Below are positions 18,685 through 27,300 of a stretch of 64,000 nucleotides of DNA, one piece after another; position 1 is the first letter of the stretch, and the number at the start of each line of letters is the position of its first letter. Below the pieces are notes generated by a model. That model was given only the letters and a program-made list of their open reading frames with translations. It had not been told where the DNA came from and ran no database searches. Origin of the DNA: Anaerolineales bacterium. GTDB taxonomy: Bacteria > Chloroflexota > Anaerolineae > Anaerolineales > UBA11579. The DNA lies in contig JAHBVE010000003.1 in NCBI GenBank assembly GCA_019637675.1, positions 537,568 to 601,567 on the forward strand, given 5' to 3'. A program made the position numbers and the translations under genes.

Positions 18685-19884
18685 ATGCGCACCCTGAACG
18701 CTGCCCTCCTGCTTGCTTTCATCCTGACCCTGGTCCCGACGCCTGCGTTGGCGGCGCCCACCCCGGCGCCGGTTGCCGGCGACCCGCTGTGTCTGCCGCC
18801 CGCCTTCGGCTCCTCGGCCGACTGCCAGCCGCTGGGCTCATTTGGCTACTTCAAGCGCCTGGCCGACATGGGCATGTCGCTGCCGCTGCGCCCGCTGGAC
18901 GCCAAGCTGATCGATCCGGCCCTGGCCGAGCTGCCGATCAGCTATGCGATCGTCAACACGGTCGACAGCACCGGCATCTTGCAGCGCCCGGTGTTTGCCA
19001 CGCTGGATGATGCGGTGGCGTACACGAACCCGCGCTCCTACATCAAATACGGCGACAGCCCGCACTATGTGACCTATACCGGCATCCAGCAAGTGGATGG
19101 CACCAGCTATTACCTGACCAACCTAGGCTGGATGCGCCGCAGCGACCTCTCCCCGGTGGAGGTGCGCCGCTTCGGCATGGGTATGCTCTTTGACACCGCG
19201 CCGACGCGCTCGTTTGGCTGGGTGCTGGAATATTCGGGCGGCGAGATGGCGCCCTTCCAGACTTACAGCAGCCCCAGCCTGCAAGCGCCGCGCTCCCCTG
19301 GCAGCCTGGCAGCCTACAGCGTGATCGAAGTTTTCGAGATCCAGCAGGTCAATGATCTGCACTGGTACCTGGTGGGGCCGGACCAATGGCTCAACTCGCT
19401 GCAGATGCGTTTGGTGGAGCCGATGAAGGAAGCGCCGGCCGGTGTGGACACCGGGCGCTGGATCGAGATTAATCTGCAGCAGCAATCCCTGGCGGTGTAT
19501 GAGGACAACAAGCTCATTTTTGCCACGCTGATCGCTACCGGCTTGGACAATCTGTGGACGCGGCCGGGCCTGTTCCAGGTATATGAAAAGCACGACACGA
19601 CCGCGATGAGCGGTGATTTCTCGGGCGGCACGGGCGGCTACTACTACCTGGCCGATGTGCCGTGGACGATGTACTACGACCAGGCCCGTGCCATCCACGG
19701 CGCCTACTGGCGCCAGAAGCAGTTCTTCGGCTACCAGGGCTCGCACGGTTGCGTGAACCTGGCCATCGGCGATGCGCGCTGGGTCTACGAATGGGCCAAT
19801 GTTGGCGATTGGGTGTATGTGCACGACCCGTCTGGCCGTACGCCAACGGATGATGAGTTCCAGTACAGCGAGGGTGGGGCGTAG
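18685..19884 (+). CDS. L,D-transpeptidase (YkuD domain), secreted
   Basis: Cross-links peptidoglycan stems or attaches proteins through a catalytic Cys. 399 aa: N-terminal signal peptide (residues 1-24, ends ALAAPTP), a mixed N-terminal region of about 230 residues, then the YkuD domain starting GRWIEINLQQQSLAVYE. The catalytic motif is HGAYW ... SHGCVNL, with His354 and Cys356 in the expected spacing. It sits alone after the hutU-MFS pair and has its own -10 hexamer. Confidence 0.88.
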   Translation: MRTLNAALLLAFILTLVPTPALAAPTPAPVAGDPLCLPPAFGSSADCQPLGSFGYFKRLADMGMSLPLRPLDAKLIDPALAELPISYAIVNTVDSTGILQRPVFATLDDAVAYTNPRSYIKYGDSPHYVTYTGIQQVDGTSYYLTNLGWMRRSDLSPVEVRRFGMGMLFDTAPTRSFGWVLEYSGGEMAPFQTYSSPSLQAPRSPGSLAAYSVIEVFEIQQVNDLHWYLVGPDQWLNSLQMRLVEPMKEAPAGVDTGRWIEINLQQQSLAVYEDNKLIFATLIATGLDNLWTRPGLFQVYEKHDTTAMSGDFSGGTGGYYYLADVPWTMYYDQARAIHGAYWRQKQFFGYQGSHGCVNLAIGDARWVYEWANVGDWVYVHDPSGRTPTDDEFQYSEGGA

Positions 19885-20168
19885 GGAGGGCTGTAAGCCA
19901 TAAGCTGTAAGCTGTAAAGCGGTCGGCTTTCAGCGGTCAGTCCCTGGGTTGTTTAGAACCAGATTGCTTCGTGCGCCGCTACGCGGCGCCTCGCAATGAC
20001 AAGTCGGCTTCCCGTGTCATCCTGAGCGGGTGCTAAAAGACGCCACCAGAGCGCCGGGCCTGCTCCAGCGAAGGATCCCTATTGGCACATCTTCTATGCA
20101 GCGCGCGTTTTGTCAGCGTATTTGCTTTTAGCTGACAGCTGATAGCTTACAGCTTTCTTGCCCTATGC
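19885..20168. repeat. Intergenic repeats before the Fe-S oxidoreductase
   Basis: Contains one GATTGCTTCGT...CCTCGCAATGAC element (19958-20002) and one CGTGTCATCCTGAGCGGGT...AGCGAAGGATCC...TCTTCTATGCAGCGCGC element (20011-20107). These are flanked by short AGCTGTAAGC / AGCTGATAGCTTACAGC stretches that are partly inverted copies of each other. No gene seen. Confidence 0.75.
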
Positions 20169-20174
20169 TAGAAT
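20169..20174 (+). promoter_or_regulatory. -10 element of the Fe-S oxidoreductase gene
   Basis: TAGAAT ends 9 nt before the ATG at 20184; the 5' leader would be at most about 3 nt. Confidence 0.5.
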
Positions 20175-20183
20175 TTTTATCCC

Positions 20184-22187
20184 ATGCTGACACTCCCTGA
20201 AAAGATCGTCTTTGTGCTTGCCGCCGCCGCCAGCGGCTACGCCGCCCTGCAAGTGGCCCTGCGCGTCGTGCGCATCATTGGCCGCGGCCACGGCCGGCCT
20301 GACTGGACATTGATCCCCAAGCGGCTGCTGCCCACCGGCGTCAAGGCCGTGGCCCTGACGCCCACCTGGCGTAAGCGCCTGCTGGTCAGCGCCCTGCACG
20401 CTCTGGTGGTGTGGGCCTTCATGTTCTACCTGCTGGTCAACATTGGCGATGTGCTCGAGGGGCTGCTGCCCAACTTCGTGTTCCTGGGCAATGGCGTCGT
20501 CGGCATTGTGTACCGCCTGCTGGCCGACCTGCTGACGGTGGCGGGCATCATCGGCATGCTGGCCTTGTTGCTGCGCCGCTTCGTGTTCCGTGCCAAAGAG
20601 CTGACCACCCGCGAGAGCACGCTGCTGCACCCCAAAGCGCGGGCCGGCATCCGCCGTGACTCGCTGATCGTGGGTCTGTTCATCGTATTCCACCTGGGCG
20701 GCCGCTTCCTCGGCAACAGCTTCAAGCTGGCCCTGCATGGGGCTGACCCTTGGCAGCCACTGTCCTCAGCCGCCGCCCAGCTGTGGGCCGGGCTCTCGCC
20801 GGCTGCACAGACGGTGGGCGAGCATGTTGGCTTCTGGCTGGCCATCGGCCTGATCATGCTGTTCTTCCCGTATTTCTTGTATTCCAAGCACATCCATATT
20901 TTCATGGCGCCGCTCAATTTCCTGCTGCGCCCGGAGCGCCCGGCCCCCGGCGCGCTCGACAAGCTCAACTTTGACGACAACACCATCGAGCAGTTCGGCG
21001 CCACGCGGGTGGAGGATTTCGCCTGGAACCAGATCCTGGATGGCTATGCCTGCATCATGTGCAACCGCTGCCAGGATGCCTGCCCGGCTTACACCACCGG
21101 GAAGGTGCTCTCGCCGGCCGCGCTCGAGATCAACAAGCGCTACTTCCTGAACCAGGAGGGCGCCCGCCTGGCGGCCGGCCAAGCCAGCAGCCAGACCCTG
21201 CTTGAATTTGCCATCACCGAAGAAGCCGTGCTGGCCTGCACCGCCTGCGGCGCGTGCACCGACATTTGCCCGGTGGGCAACGACCCGATGCGCGACATCA
21301 TGGATATTCGCCGCTCGATGGTGCTGATGGAAGACAAAGCCCCGGCGCAGTGGCAGACCGCCTTCCGCGGCATGGAACGCAGCATGAACCCGTGGAACGT
21401 GCCGCCCACCGAGCGCTTGAAATGGGCCGAGGGCCTGAACGTGCAGACCGTCGAGCAGAACCCAGAAGCCGAAGTGCTGTGGTGGGTGGGCTGCGCCCCG
21501 GCCACCGACCCGCGGGCACAGAAGACCGCCCAGGCCCTGGCGCAGGTGCTGCACGCGGCCGGCGTCAGCTTCGCCGTGCTGGGCCAGCGCGAACAGTGCA
21601 CCGGCGACTCGGCCCGCCGCGCCGGCAATGAGTTCCTATTCAATGAGCTGGCCACCGCCAACGTGGAAATGCTTAATGAAGTGGCCCCCAAGCGTATCCT
21701 GACCACTTGCCCGCACTGCATGCACACCCTGAAGAACGAGTACGGCCAGTTCGGCGGCCATTACGAAGTGGTGCACCACACCAGCTTCATTGATGAGCTC
21801 ATCAATGGCGGCCGCCTCAAGGTCAAGGCCGGCGAGGATACCCAAACCGCCATGCACGACCCGTGCTATCTGGGCCGCCAGAATGATGTGGTCATCGAGC
21901 CGCGCAATGTACTCAACGCGGTCAATGCTGATCTGGTGGAAATGGCCAAGACCAAGAAGCAGTCCTTCTGCTGCGGCGCCGGCGGCGCCCAGATGTGGAA
22001 GGAAGAGGAGCACGGCGCAACGCGGGTCAACAGCGAGCGCATTCGCCAGGCCCAGGAAGTGGGCGCCGACACGCTGGCGGTCGGCTGCCCGTATTGCATG
22101 ATCATGCTCTCCGACGCGGCCAAGACCGACGCGCCGCAGATGCGCGTGCGCGATGTGGTCGAGATCGTCTTCGAGAATTTGGAATAG
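20184..22187 (+). CDS. Membrane-bound CCG-domain iron-sulfur oxidoreductase (HdrD/GlpC-like)
   Basis: 667 aa. The N-terminal 240 residues have five or six membrane helices of the NarI/DsrM cytochrome type; then a ferredoxin domain with two 4Fe-4S motifs, CIMCNRCQDACP and CTACGACTDICP. The C-terminal part has two cysteine-rich CCG modules: CTGDSARRAGN ... TTCPHCMHTL and HDPCYLG ... FCCGAGGAQMW ... GCPYC. This is a fused form of the heterodisulfide-reductase/lactate- or glycerol-3-P-dehydrogenase subunit that passes electrons between a dehydrogenase and quinone. Partner flavoproteins (for example ETF or acyl-CoA dehydrogenase) are not in the window. Confidence 0.85.
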   Translation: MLTLPEKIVFVLAAAASGYAALQVALRVVRIIGRGHGRPDWTLIPKRLLPTGVKAVALTPTWRKRLLVSALHALVVWAFMFYLLVNIGDVLEGLLPNFVFLGNGVVGIVYRLLADLLTVAGIIGMLALLLRRFVFRAKELTTRESTLLHPKARAGIRRDSLIVGLFIVFHLGGRFLGNSFKLALHGADPWQPLSSAAAQLWAGLSPAAQTVGEHVGFWLAIGLIMLFFPYFLYSKHIHIFMAPLNFLLRPERPAPGALDKLNFDDNTIEQFGATRVEDFAWNQILDGYACIMCNRCQDACPAYTTGKVLSPAALEINKRYFLNQEGARLAAGQASSQTLLEFAITEEAVLACTACGACTDICPVGNDPMRDIMDIRRSMVLMEDKAPAQWQTAFRGMERSMNPWNVPPTERLKWAEGLNVQTVEQNPEAEVLWWVGCAPATDPRAQKTAQALAQVLHAAGVSFAVLGQREQCTGDSARRAGNEFLFNELATANVEMLNEVAPKRILTTCPHCMHTLKNEYGQFGGHYEVVHHTSFIDELINGGRLKVKAGEDTQTAMHDPCYLGRQNDVVIEPRNVLNAVNADLVEMAKTKKQSFCCGAGGAQMWKEEEHGATRVNSERIRQAQEVGADTLAVGCPYCMIMLSDAAKTDAPQMRVRDVVEIVFENLE

Positions 22188-22223
22188 CGGACAGGGATCA
22201 GCTGTCAGCTTATTAGCAAATCA

Positions 22224-22257
22224 AAACAGCGCAGCCCTCGGCTGCGCTGTTTCTCTT
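22224..22257 (+). terminator. Terminator after the Fe-S oxidoreductase
   Basis: Stem AAACAGCGCAGCC / GGCTGCGCTGTTT (13 bp) with loop CTC, followed by CTCTTTTCC. Confidence 0.85.
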
Positions 22258-22259
22258 TT

Positions 22260-22688
22260 CCGTGTCATCCTGAGCGGGTGCTAACAGCTTCACCAGACCG
22301 CCCAGCCCTCTCCAGCGAAGGATCCTTATAGGCACATCTTCTATGCAGCGCGCATTTGTAAGTCAAGTCGGCGAGGAATCTATATTCAGCTGATTTGTGC
22401 GTCGACATATATGTCCCAAGCTCAAATTGGCTTATAGCGGATCCCTCCTCGGCCTGCGGCCTCGTTCGGGATGACAAACACTCAGTGTCATCCTGAGCGG
22501 GTCATAAAGCATCACCAGCCTACGAATCCGCATCAGCGAAGGATCCTTATAGGCACATCTTCTATGCAGCGCGCATTTGTAAGTCAAGTCAGCGAGGTTC
22601 CCTCGCTGCGCTCGGGATGCACGTTTGTGATGAGAGCATGCTTCCCGTAGGGGCAGCATGCTGCGCCCGATCCTCTCGCTGCGCGCGC
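22260..22688. repeat. Two copies of a ~115-bp interspersed repeat plus fragments
   Basis: Copies at 22260-22376 and 22483-22597 share GTGTCATCCTGAGCGGGT at the left and GGATCCTTATAGGCACATCT followed by TCTATGCAGCGCGCATTTGT at the right, with more variable middles. Between and after them are TCCCTCCTCGG...CGGGATGAC-type fragments and GTAGGGGCAGCATGCTGCGCC (22647-22667), also seen at 12026-12050. No gene in this 500-bp gap. Confidence 0.85.
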
Positions 22689-23717
22689 CTATGCCAGCCC
22701 GCGCATATCTTCCAAGAACGCGTGCACGGCCTGCTCCTCGGTAGCCCAGGAGGTCACCAGGCGTATCGCCGACATGCCATCCCCCGCCGGCGCCCATACA
22801 TAGAACCCGTACTCCTGCTGCAACTGCTCGATCAACACATCCGGCAGGATCGGGAAGATCTGGTTGGATTGCGGCGGGGTCAGGAAACCGAAGCCCTGCT
22901 CCTGCAAGCCGTTCGCCAACTGCTCGGCCATGTGGTTGGCATGCTGGGCCAATTCGAAAAACAACTCGTCTGCGAACAATTCCAGGAACTGCGCGCCGAT
23001 CACGCGGCCCTTGGCCAACAGCGCGCCGCGCTGCTTGATATGCCAGCGGAACTCGGGCTGCAGCGCCGGATTCGTGATCACGATCGCCTCGCCCAGGAGC
23101 GCGCCGTTCTTGGTGCCGCCGATGTAGAACATATCGGTCAGCGCAGCGATCTCAGCCAGGCTGAGATCGCTGTCGCGCGCGGTCAGCGCCGAACCGATGC
23201 GCGCCCCGTCCAGATACAGGTACAGGCCGTGCTGCAGGCAGTAGGCGCGCAAGGCTTCCAGTTCTGCCTTGGAATACAGCGTGCCCACCTCGCTGGCGTG
23301 GGATACGAACACCACCTTGGGTTTGGTCATGTGCTCGTCGCGCGGCGTGCTGAGCAGCGCGACCAGCTTGCGTGGGTCGAGCTTGCCGTCCTCGCTGGCG
23401 ATGGTTTCGATCTTGTGGCCGGTGGCCTCGACTGCGCCGGCCTCGTGCACATGGATGTGCCCGCTGGCCGCGGCAATGACCGACTCATGCGGCCGCAGCA
23501 TCGAAGCCAGGCACAGCAGGTTAGCCTGCGTGCCGCCGGAGACAAAATGCACCGCCGCGGCCGGGTTGCCTATTGCTTCTTGAATGAGCGCCTGGGCTTG
23601 CAGGGATATTTCATCTTCGCCGTAGCCGGTCATTTGCTTGCGGTTGCTGGCGGCCAGACGCTCCAGGATCTTGGGATGGGCGCCCTCGGAATAATCGTTG
23701 AAGAACTGGTACTTCAT
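22689..23717 (-). CDS. ltaE: Low-specificity L-threonine aldolase
   Basis: PLP enzyme that splits threonine or allo-threonine into glycine and acetaldehyde. 342 aa with the beta-eliminating-lyase fold: FVSGGTQANL near the cofactor, LDGARIGSAL with the Asp that binds the PLP ring nitrogen, and IGGTKNGALLGEA with the Schiff-base lysine. A TATAAT ends 6 nt before the ATG, so the mRNA is probably leaderless, and its promoter is back to back with that of the E2 gene. Confidence 0.9.
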   Translation of the reverse strand: MKYQFFNDYSEGAHPKILERLAASNRKQMTGYGEDEISLQAQALIQEAIGNPAAAVHFVSGGTQANLLCLASMLRPHESVIAAASGHIHVHEAGAVEATGHKIETIASEDGKLDPRKLVALLSTPRDEHMTKPKVVFVSHASEVGTLYSKAELEALRAYCLQHGLYLYLDGARIGSALTARDSDLSLAEIAALTDMFYIGGTKNGALLGEAIVITNPALQPEFRWHIKQRGALLAKGRVIGAQFLELFADELFFELAQHANHMAEQLANGLQEQGFGFLTPPQSNQIFPILPDVLIEQLQQEYGFYVWAPAGDGMSAIRLVTSWATEEQAVHAFLEDMRGLA

Positions 23718-23723
23718 TGCGTG

Positions 23724-23785
23724 ATTATAGTATTGGCGGCTGTCAACCTATTGCGCGGCAGGCACGGATGTTCCTCAGTTAGAAT
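23724..23785. promoter_or_regulatory. Divergent leaderless promoters (ltaE / E2)
   Basis: Minus-strand TATAAT at 23729-23724 (6 nt before the ltaE ATG) and plus-strand TAGAAT at 23780-23785 (7 nt before the E2 ATG). Confidence 0.6.
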
Positions 23786-23792
23786 TAACCCT

Positions 23793-25313
23793 ATGGCTGT
23801 AAAAGTCACCCTCCCACAGATGGGCGAGGGCGTCACTGACGCCACCGTCACCAAATGGATCAAAAAAGAAGGCGAACAGGTCAAGGAATACGACCCCCTG
23901 GTAGAAGTTAACACCGACAAGGTCGATACCGAGATCCCCAGCCCGGCCAGCGGCACGATATTGAAGATCCTGCAGGCCGAAGGCGCCGTGGTGCCCGTGA
24001 ACGCGACCCTGGTGTGGATCGGCGAGCCTGGCGAAAGCGTGCCGGAGGATGACGGCGCGCCTGCCGCCCCGGTGGCTGCGGCCAAGGCAGCCGCGGCCCA
24101 GCCGGCGGCGGTACAACCCGCGCCGGCACCGGCCCGTCAAGTTGTATCGAAGACCCCCCCAGTGCAACCACAATTACAACCTGCACCGGCAGCCAGCCAG
24201 CGTTCAGCTGCCCCTGCGGGCGGCCCGGTGTCTGCGCTGGCGGCCAAGATCGCCGCGGAGCATAGCGTCAATTTGGCCGCGGTGCACGGCAGCGGCCCCG
24301 GCGGCCGCATCACCAAGGAAGATGTGCTGGCCGCGGCCCAGGCGGGCACTGCCCGCTTTGCGCCCGGCGGCCAGCCGCCAGCCGCCAGCGGCCCGGTGAG
24401 TCTGCCCAGCTTCGATGGGCACAACATGGCCACCTTCCTCTCGCCGGTCGTGCGCAAGCTGGCCGCCGAGCACAACATTGACGTCAGCCGTGTCCGCGGC
24501 ACCGGCCAGGGCGGCCGCGTGACCAAGGCGGATGTGGAAGCTGCGCTGGCGAACGGCAACGCGCCAGCTGGTGTACCTGCGCAGCAGGGGCAACAACGCA
24601 GCGCACAGTTCCCGCCCGCGTTCCCCGAAGCCATCCCCGGCACGGTCATGAAGCTCAACCCGGTGCGCCGTGCCATTGCGGAGCACATGGTGCGCAGCAA
24701 GCACACCTCGCCGCATGTCACTACCGTCATGGAAGTCGACATGAGCGTCATCAGCAAACACCGCGCCGCCAACAAGGCTGCCTTCGGGCAGCAGGGCGTC
24801 AACCTCACGTTCACGGCCTACTTCGTGGCTGCCATCGTGGCGGCTTGCAATGCCTATCCCATCGTCAACTCCTCATGGAGCGATGAGGGCGTGGCAGTGC
24901 ACGGCGCCATCAACATTGGCATCGCCACCGCGCTGGAGCCGGACGGCCTGATCGTGCCGGTGGTCAAGAACGCCGGCGCGATGAGCTTGCTCGACATGGC
25001 GCGGGCGGTCAACGATCTCTCCGGCCGGGCGCGCGGCAAGCAGCTCAAGACGGATGAGGTGCAGGGCGGCACGATCACGCTCACCAATCACGGCACCAGC
25101 GGCTCGCTGTTCGCCACGCCCATCATCAACCAGCCACAGTGCGCTATCATCGGCACCGGCGCCATCCAAAAGCGCGCCGTGGTCATTGACGATGCCATCG
25201 CCATCCGGCCGATGGCTTACATCACCCTCACCTTTGACCACCGCATCCTTGACGGCGCGGTGGCAGACTATTTCCTCGGCACCATCAAATTCACACTGGA
25301 GAATTGGGCCTAG
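23793..25313 (+). CDS. Dihydrolipoamide acyltransferase (E2 of a 2-oxoacid dehydrogenase complex)
   Basis: 506 aa from ATG 23793 (MAVKVTLPQMGEGV); the open frame upstream is antisense to ltaE. Lipoyl domain residues 1-78 with Lys43 in NTDKVDTE; Ala/Pro linker; two peripheral-subunit-binding domains at about 146-182 and 216-252 (each with the GxGxGGRxTKxDV signature); catalytic domain 285-506 with HRILDG (His483, Asp487). Branched-chain or pyruvate type cannot be decided. lpdA follows after 19 nt; no E1 genes are next to it, so it may share the E1 pair encoded elsewhere. Confidence 0.93.
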   Translation: MAVKVTLPQMGEGVTDATVTKWIKKEGEQVKEYDPLVEVNTDKVDTEIPSPASGTILKILQAEGAVVPVNATLVWIGEPGESVPEDDGAPAAPVAAAKAAAAQPAAVQPAPAPARQVVSKTPPVQPQLQPAPAASQRSAAPAGGPVSALAAKIAAEHSVNLAAVHGSGPGGRITKEDVLAAAQAGTARFAPGGQPPAASGPVSLPSFDGHNMATFLSPVVRKLAAEHNIDVSRVRGTGQGGRVTKADVEAALANGNAPAGVPAQQGQQRSAQFPPAFPEAIPGTVMKLNPVRRAIAEHMVRSKHTSPHVTTVMEVDMSVISKHRAANKAAFGQQGVNLTFTAYFVAAIVAACNAYPIVNSSWSDEGVAVHGAINIGIATALEPDGLIVPVVKNAGAMSLLDMARAVNDLSGRARGKQLKTDEVQGGTITLTNHGTSGSLFATPIINQPQCAIIGTGAIQKRAVVIDDAIAIRPMAYITLTFDHRILDGAVADYFLGTIKFTLENWA

Positions 25314-25332
25314 GCCCGCATTGGAGTAGAGC

Positions 25333-26733
25333 ATGGCAAATTATGACGTTTTCGTGATCGGCGCCGGCCCGGGTGGCTATGTCGCCGCCATTCGTGCCGC
25401 GCAGTTGGGCAACAAGGTAGCGATTGTGGACCGCGCCTTCCTCGGCGGTGTGTGTCTCAATATCGGCTGCATCCCTTCCAAGGCGTTGCTCAAGAACGCC
25501 GAGGTGGCGCACACCCTGCGCCATCGCAGCGAGGAGTTCGGCTTCAGCTTCGACAACCTCAAGCTGGATTATGGCTCGGCGGTCAAGCGCAGCCGCCAGG
25601 TGTCTGAGCGCCTGGTCAAGGGCGTCGAGTTCCTGATGAAGAAGAACAAGATTGATGTCATTTGGGGCAGCGCCAAGCTGACCGCCAAGGACACCGTATC
25701 GGTCACGCCCAATGATGGCGGCAGGCCGACCGAGCACAAAGCCAAGCACATCGTCATCGCCACCGGCGCCAGCCCCATCGCGGTGCCCGGCGTCGAAGTG
25801 GACGGCAAGCAAGTGCTAACCTACAAAGAAGCCATCCTGCAGGAGACGCTGCCCAAGTCGGCAGTCATCGTCGGCGGCGGCGCCATCGGTTTGGAATTTG
25901 CCACAGTGTGGAGCGCCTACGGCGTCGAAGTCACCCTGGTGGAGATGCTCGACCGCATCGCTCCGCTGGAAGATGAAGAGGTCAGCAAAGAGCTGGCCAA
26001 GCAGATGGGCAAGAACGGCATCAGCGTCAAGACCAGCACCAAGCTGGAGAAGGTCGCTGCCGGCAAGGGCGGCGTGAAGGTCACCGTGTCTGGCAAGGAC
26101 GGGCAGGAGACGATCGAAGCTGAGCAGGTGCTGATGGCGATCGGCTTCCGCCCAAATACGAAGGATATGGGCCTCGAGGCGGCTGGCGTCAAGCTTGGCC
26201 AGCGCGGCGAGATCGAGATCGATGACCGCATGGCCACCAACGTGCCCGGCATCTGGGCCGTGGGTGACGTGACCGCCAAGCTGATGCTGGCGCATGTCGG
26301 CTCAGCGCAGGGCATTGTATGCGCTGAGAACATTGCCGGCGTTGAGACCGTGAAGCTGGATTACCGTATGATGCCGCGGGCGACGTATTGCTACCCGCAA
26401 ATGGCCTCGTTCGGCCATACTGAAGCCCAAGCCAAGGAAGCTGGTTTCCAGGTCAAGGTGAGCCGCTTCAACTTCCAGGTCAACGGCAAAGCCCTGGGCC
26501 TGGGTGACTATGCCGGCTGGGTCAAGCTGATCACGGATGAGCGCTATGGCGAGATCCTGGGTGCCCACATGATCGGCCCCGAAGTGACCGAGCTGCTGCC
26601 CGAGCTGACCATCGCTCAGATGGCCGAGCTGACCGCCGGCGAGGTGGCCCGTAACGTACACGCCCACCCCAGCCTGAGCGAAGTGCTGATGGAAGTGGCC
26701 CACGCCGCCGAAGGCCAGGCCATTCACATGTAA
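25333..26733 (+). CDS. lpdA: Dihydrolipoyl dehydrogenase (E3)
   Basis: Re-oxidises the lipoyl groups of E2 with FAD and NAD+. 466 aa: FAD motif VIGAGPGGYVAA at 8-19, redox cysteines 41 and 46 in GGVCLNIGCIPSK, NAD-binding VGGGAIGLEFA, and the C-terminal catalytic HAHPSLSE (His445, Glu450). Preceded by GGAG at an SD distance. As the only E3 in the window it could serve both E2 proteins (23793 and 52151). Confidence 0.96.
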   Translation: MANYDVFVIGAGPGGYVAAIRAAQLGNKVAIVDRAFLGGVCLNIGCIPSKALLKNAEVAHTLRHRSEEFGFSFDNLKLDYGSAVKRSRQVSERLVKGVEFLMKKNKIDVIWGSAKLTAKDTVSVTPNDGGRPTEHKAKHIVIATGASPIAVPGVEVDGKQVLTYKEAILQETLPKSAVIVGGGAIGLEFATVWSAYGVEVTLVEMLDRIAPLEDEEVSKELAKQMGKNGISVKTSTKLEKVAAGKGGVKVTVSGKDGQETIEAEQVLMAIGFRPNTKDMGLEAAGVKLGQRGEIEIDDRMATNVPGIWAVGDVTAKLMLAHVGSAQGIVCAENIAGVETVKLDYRMMPRATYCYPQMASFGHTEAQAKEAGFQVKVSRFNFQVNGKALGLGDYAGWVKLITDERYGEILGAHMIGPEVTELLPELTIAQMAELTAGEVARNVHAHPSLSEVLMEVAHAAEGQAIHM

Positions 26734-26738
26734 GAAAC

Positions 26739-26764
26739 AAAAAGAGGCCGCAAGGCCTCTTTTT
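26739..26764. terminator. Terminator after lpdA
   Basis: AAAAAGAGGCC / GGCCTCTTTTT stem with GCAA loop (26739-26749 and 26754-26764). Symmetric, so it also ends the convergent gene, whose stop codon lies in the T-run. Confidence 0.92.
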
Positions 26765-27296
26765 AGTTGTGGGGGATATGGATGCTTAAGCCTGAGTTGG
26801 GCGCACCCAGCCCATACTGGCTGGGCTGCTCGAAATTGCTCTGGCGCAGATCGGCCAGCAGCGCATCGGGCGGCACACGCCGCCCGATGCGCTCGTCATG
26901 CGCTGCGCGCGGCGTGGCCACCGCCTTGGCGCGGTAGATCTCGACCGCCGGGGCGGCCTGCTGGAGGGCGGCGCGGCACACGGCGCGCATGTAATAGCGG
27001 TTGAACTCGCCGGCGGCCAGTGTGAGCGCGTAGTTGGCGGGCAGCTTGGCGGTCACCTCGCGGCCCTGGCGCGTGTAGGTATGTTGCGCTTGCAACAGCT
27101 GAGCTGCAGCAAGCGCCTCGGCAAAGGTTTCCGGGCTGCCAGATTCGAGCGCGGCCAGCAGGAGCGGCAGGTAGGCTGCGGCGCTCTCGGGTTTCAGGAG
27201 CGGATTGACGTACAGCGCGGTGTGCTCCGCGTCATATTGCAGCTCATCCAGCATCAGCTTGCGGAGATCTGCGGGCACGGGCTCGTAGTCGAACAT
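26763..27296 (-). CDS. Conserved-looking protein of unknown function
   Basis: 177 aa, soluble, mostly alpha-helical by composition. The only sequence feature is a central block of tyrosines and arginines (FNRYYMRAVCRAAL, ATPRAAHDERIGRR). I do not recognise the family. It lies 4 nt after a glycosyltransferase gene at the end of the six-gene glycan operon, with no frame disturbance, so it is probably expressed. A role in polysaccharide synthesis is only an inference from position. Confidence 0.6.
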   Translation of the reverse strand: MFDYEPVPADLRKLMLDELQYDAEHTALYVNPLLKPESAAAYLPLLLAALESGSPETFAEALAAAQLLQAQHTYTRQGREVTAKLPANYALTLAAGEFNRYYMRAVCRAALQQAAPAVEIYRAKAVATPRAAHDERIGRRVPPDALLADLRQSNFEQPSQYGLGAPNSGLSIHIPHN

Positions 27297-27300
27297 GAGG

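Noticed and set aside
22617..23792. N-terminal extension of the E2 protein (about 390 residues)
   Set aside because: The stretch is antisense to ltaE; the lipoyl domain start at 23793 and its -10 element mark the true start.
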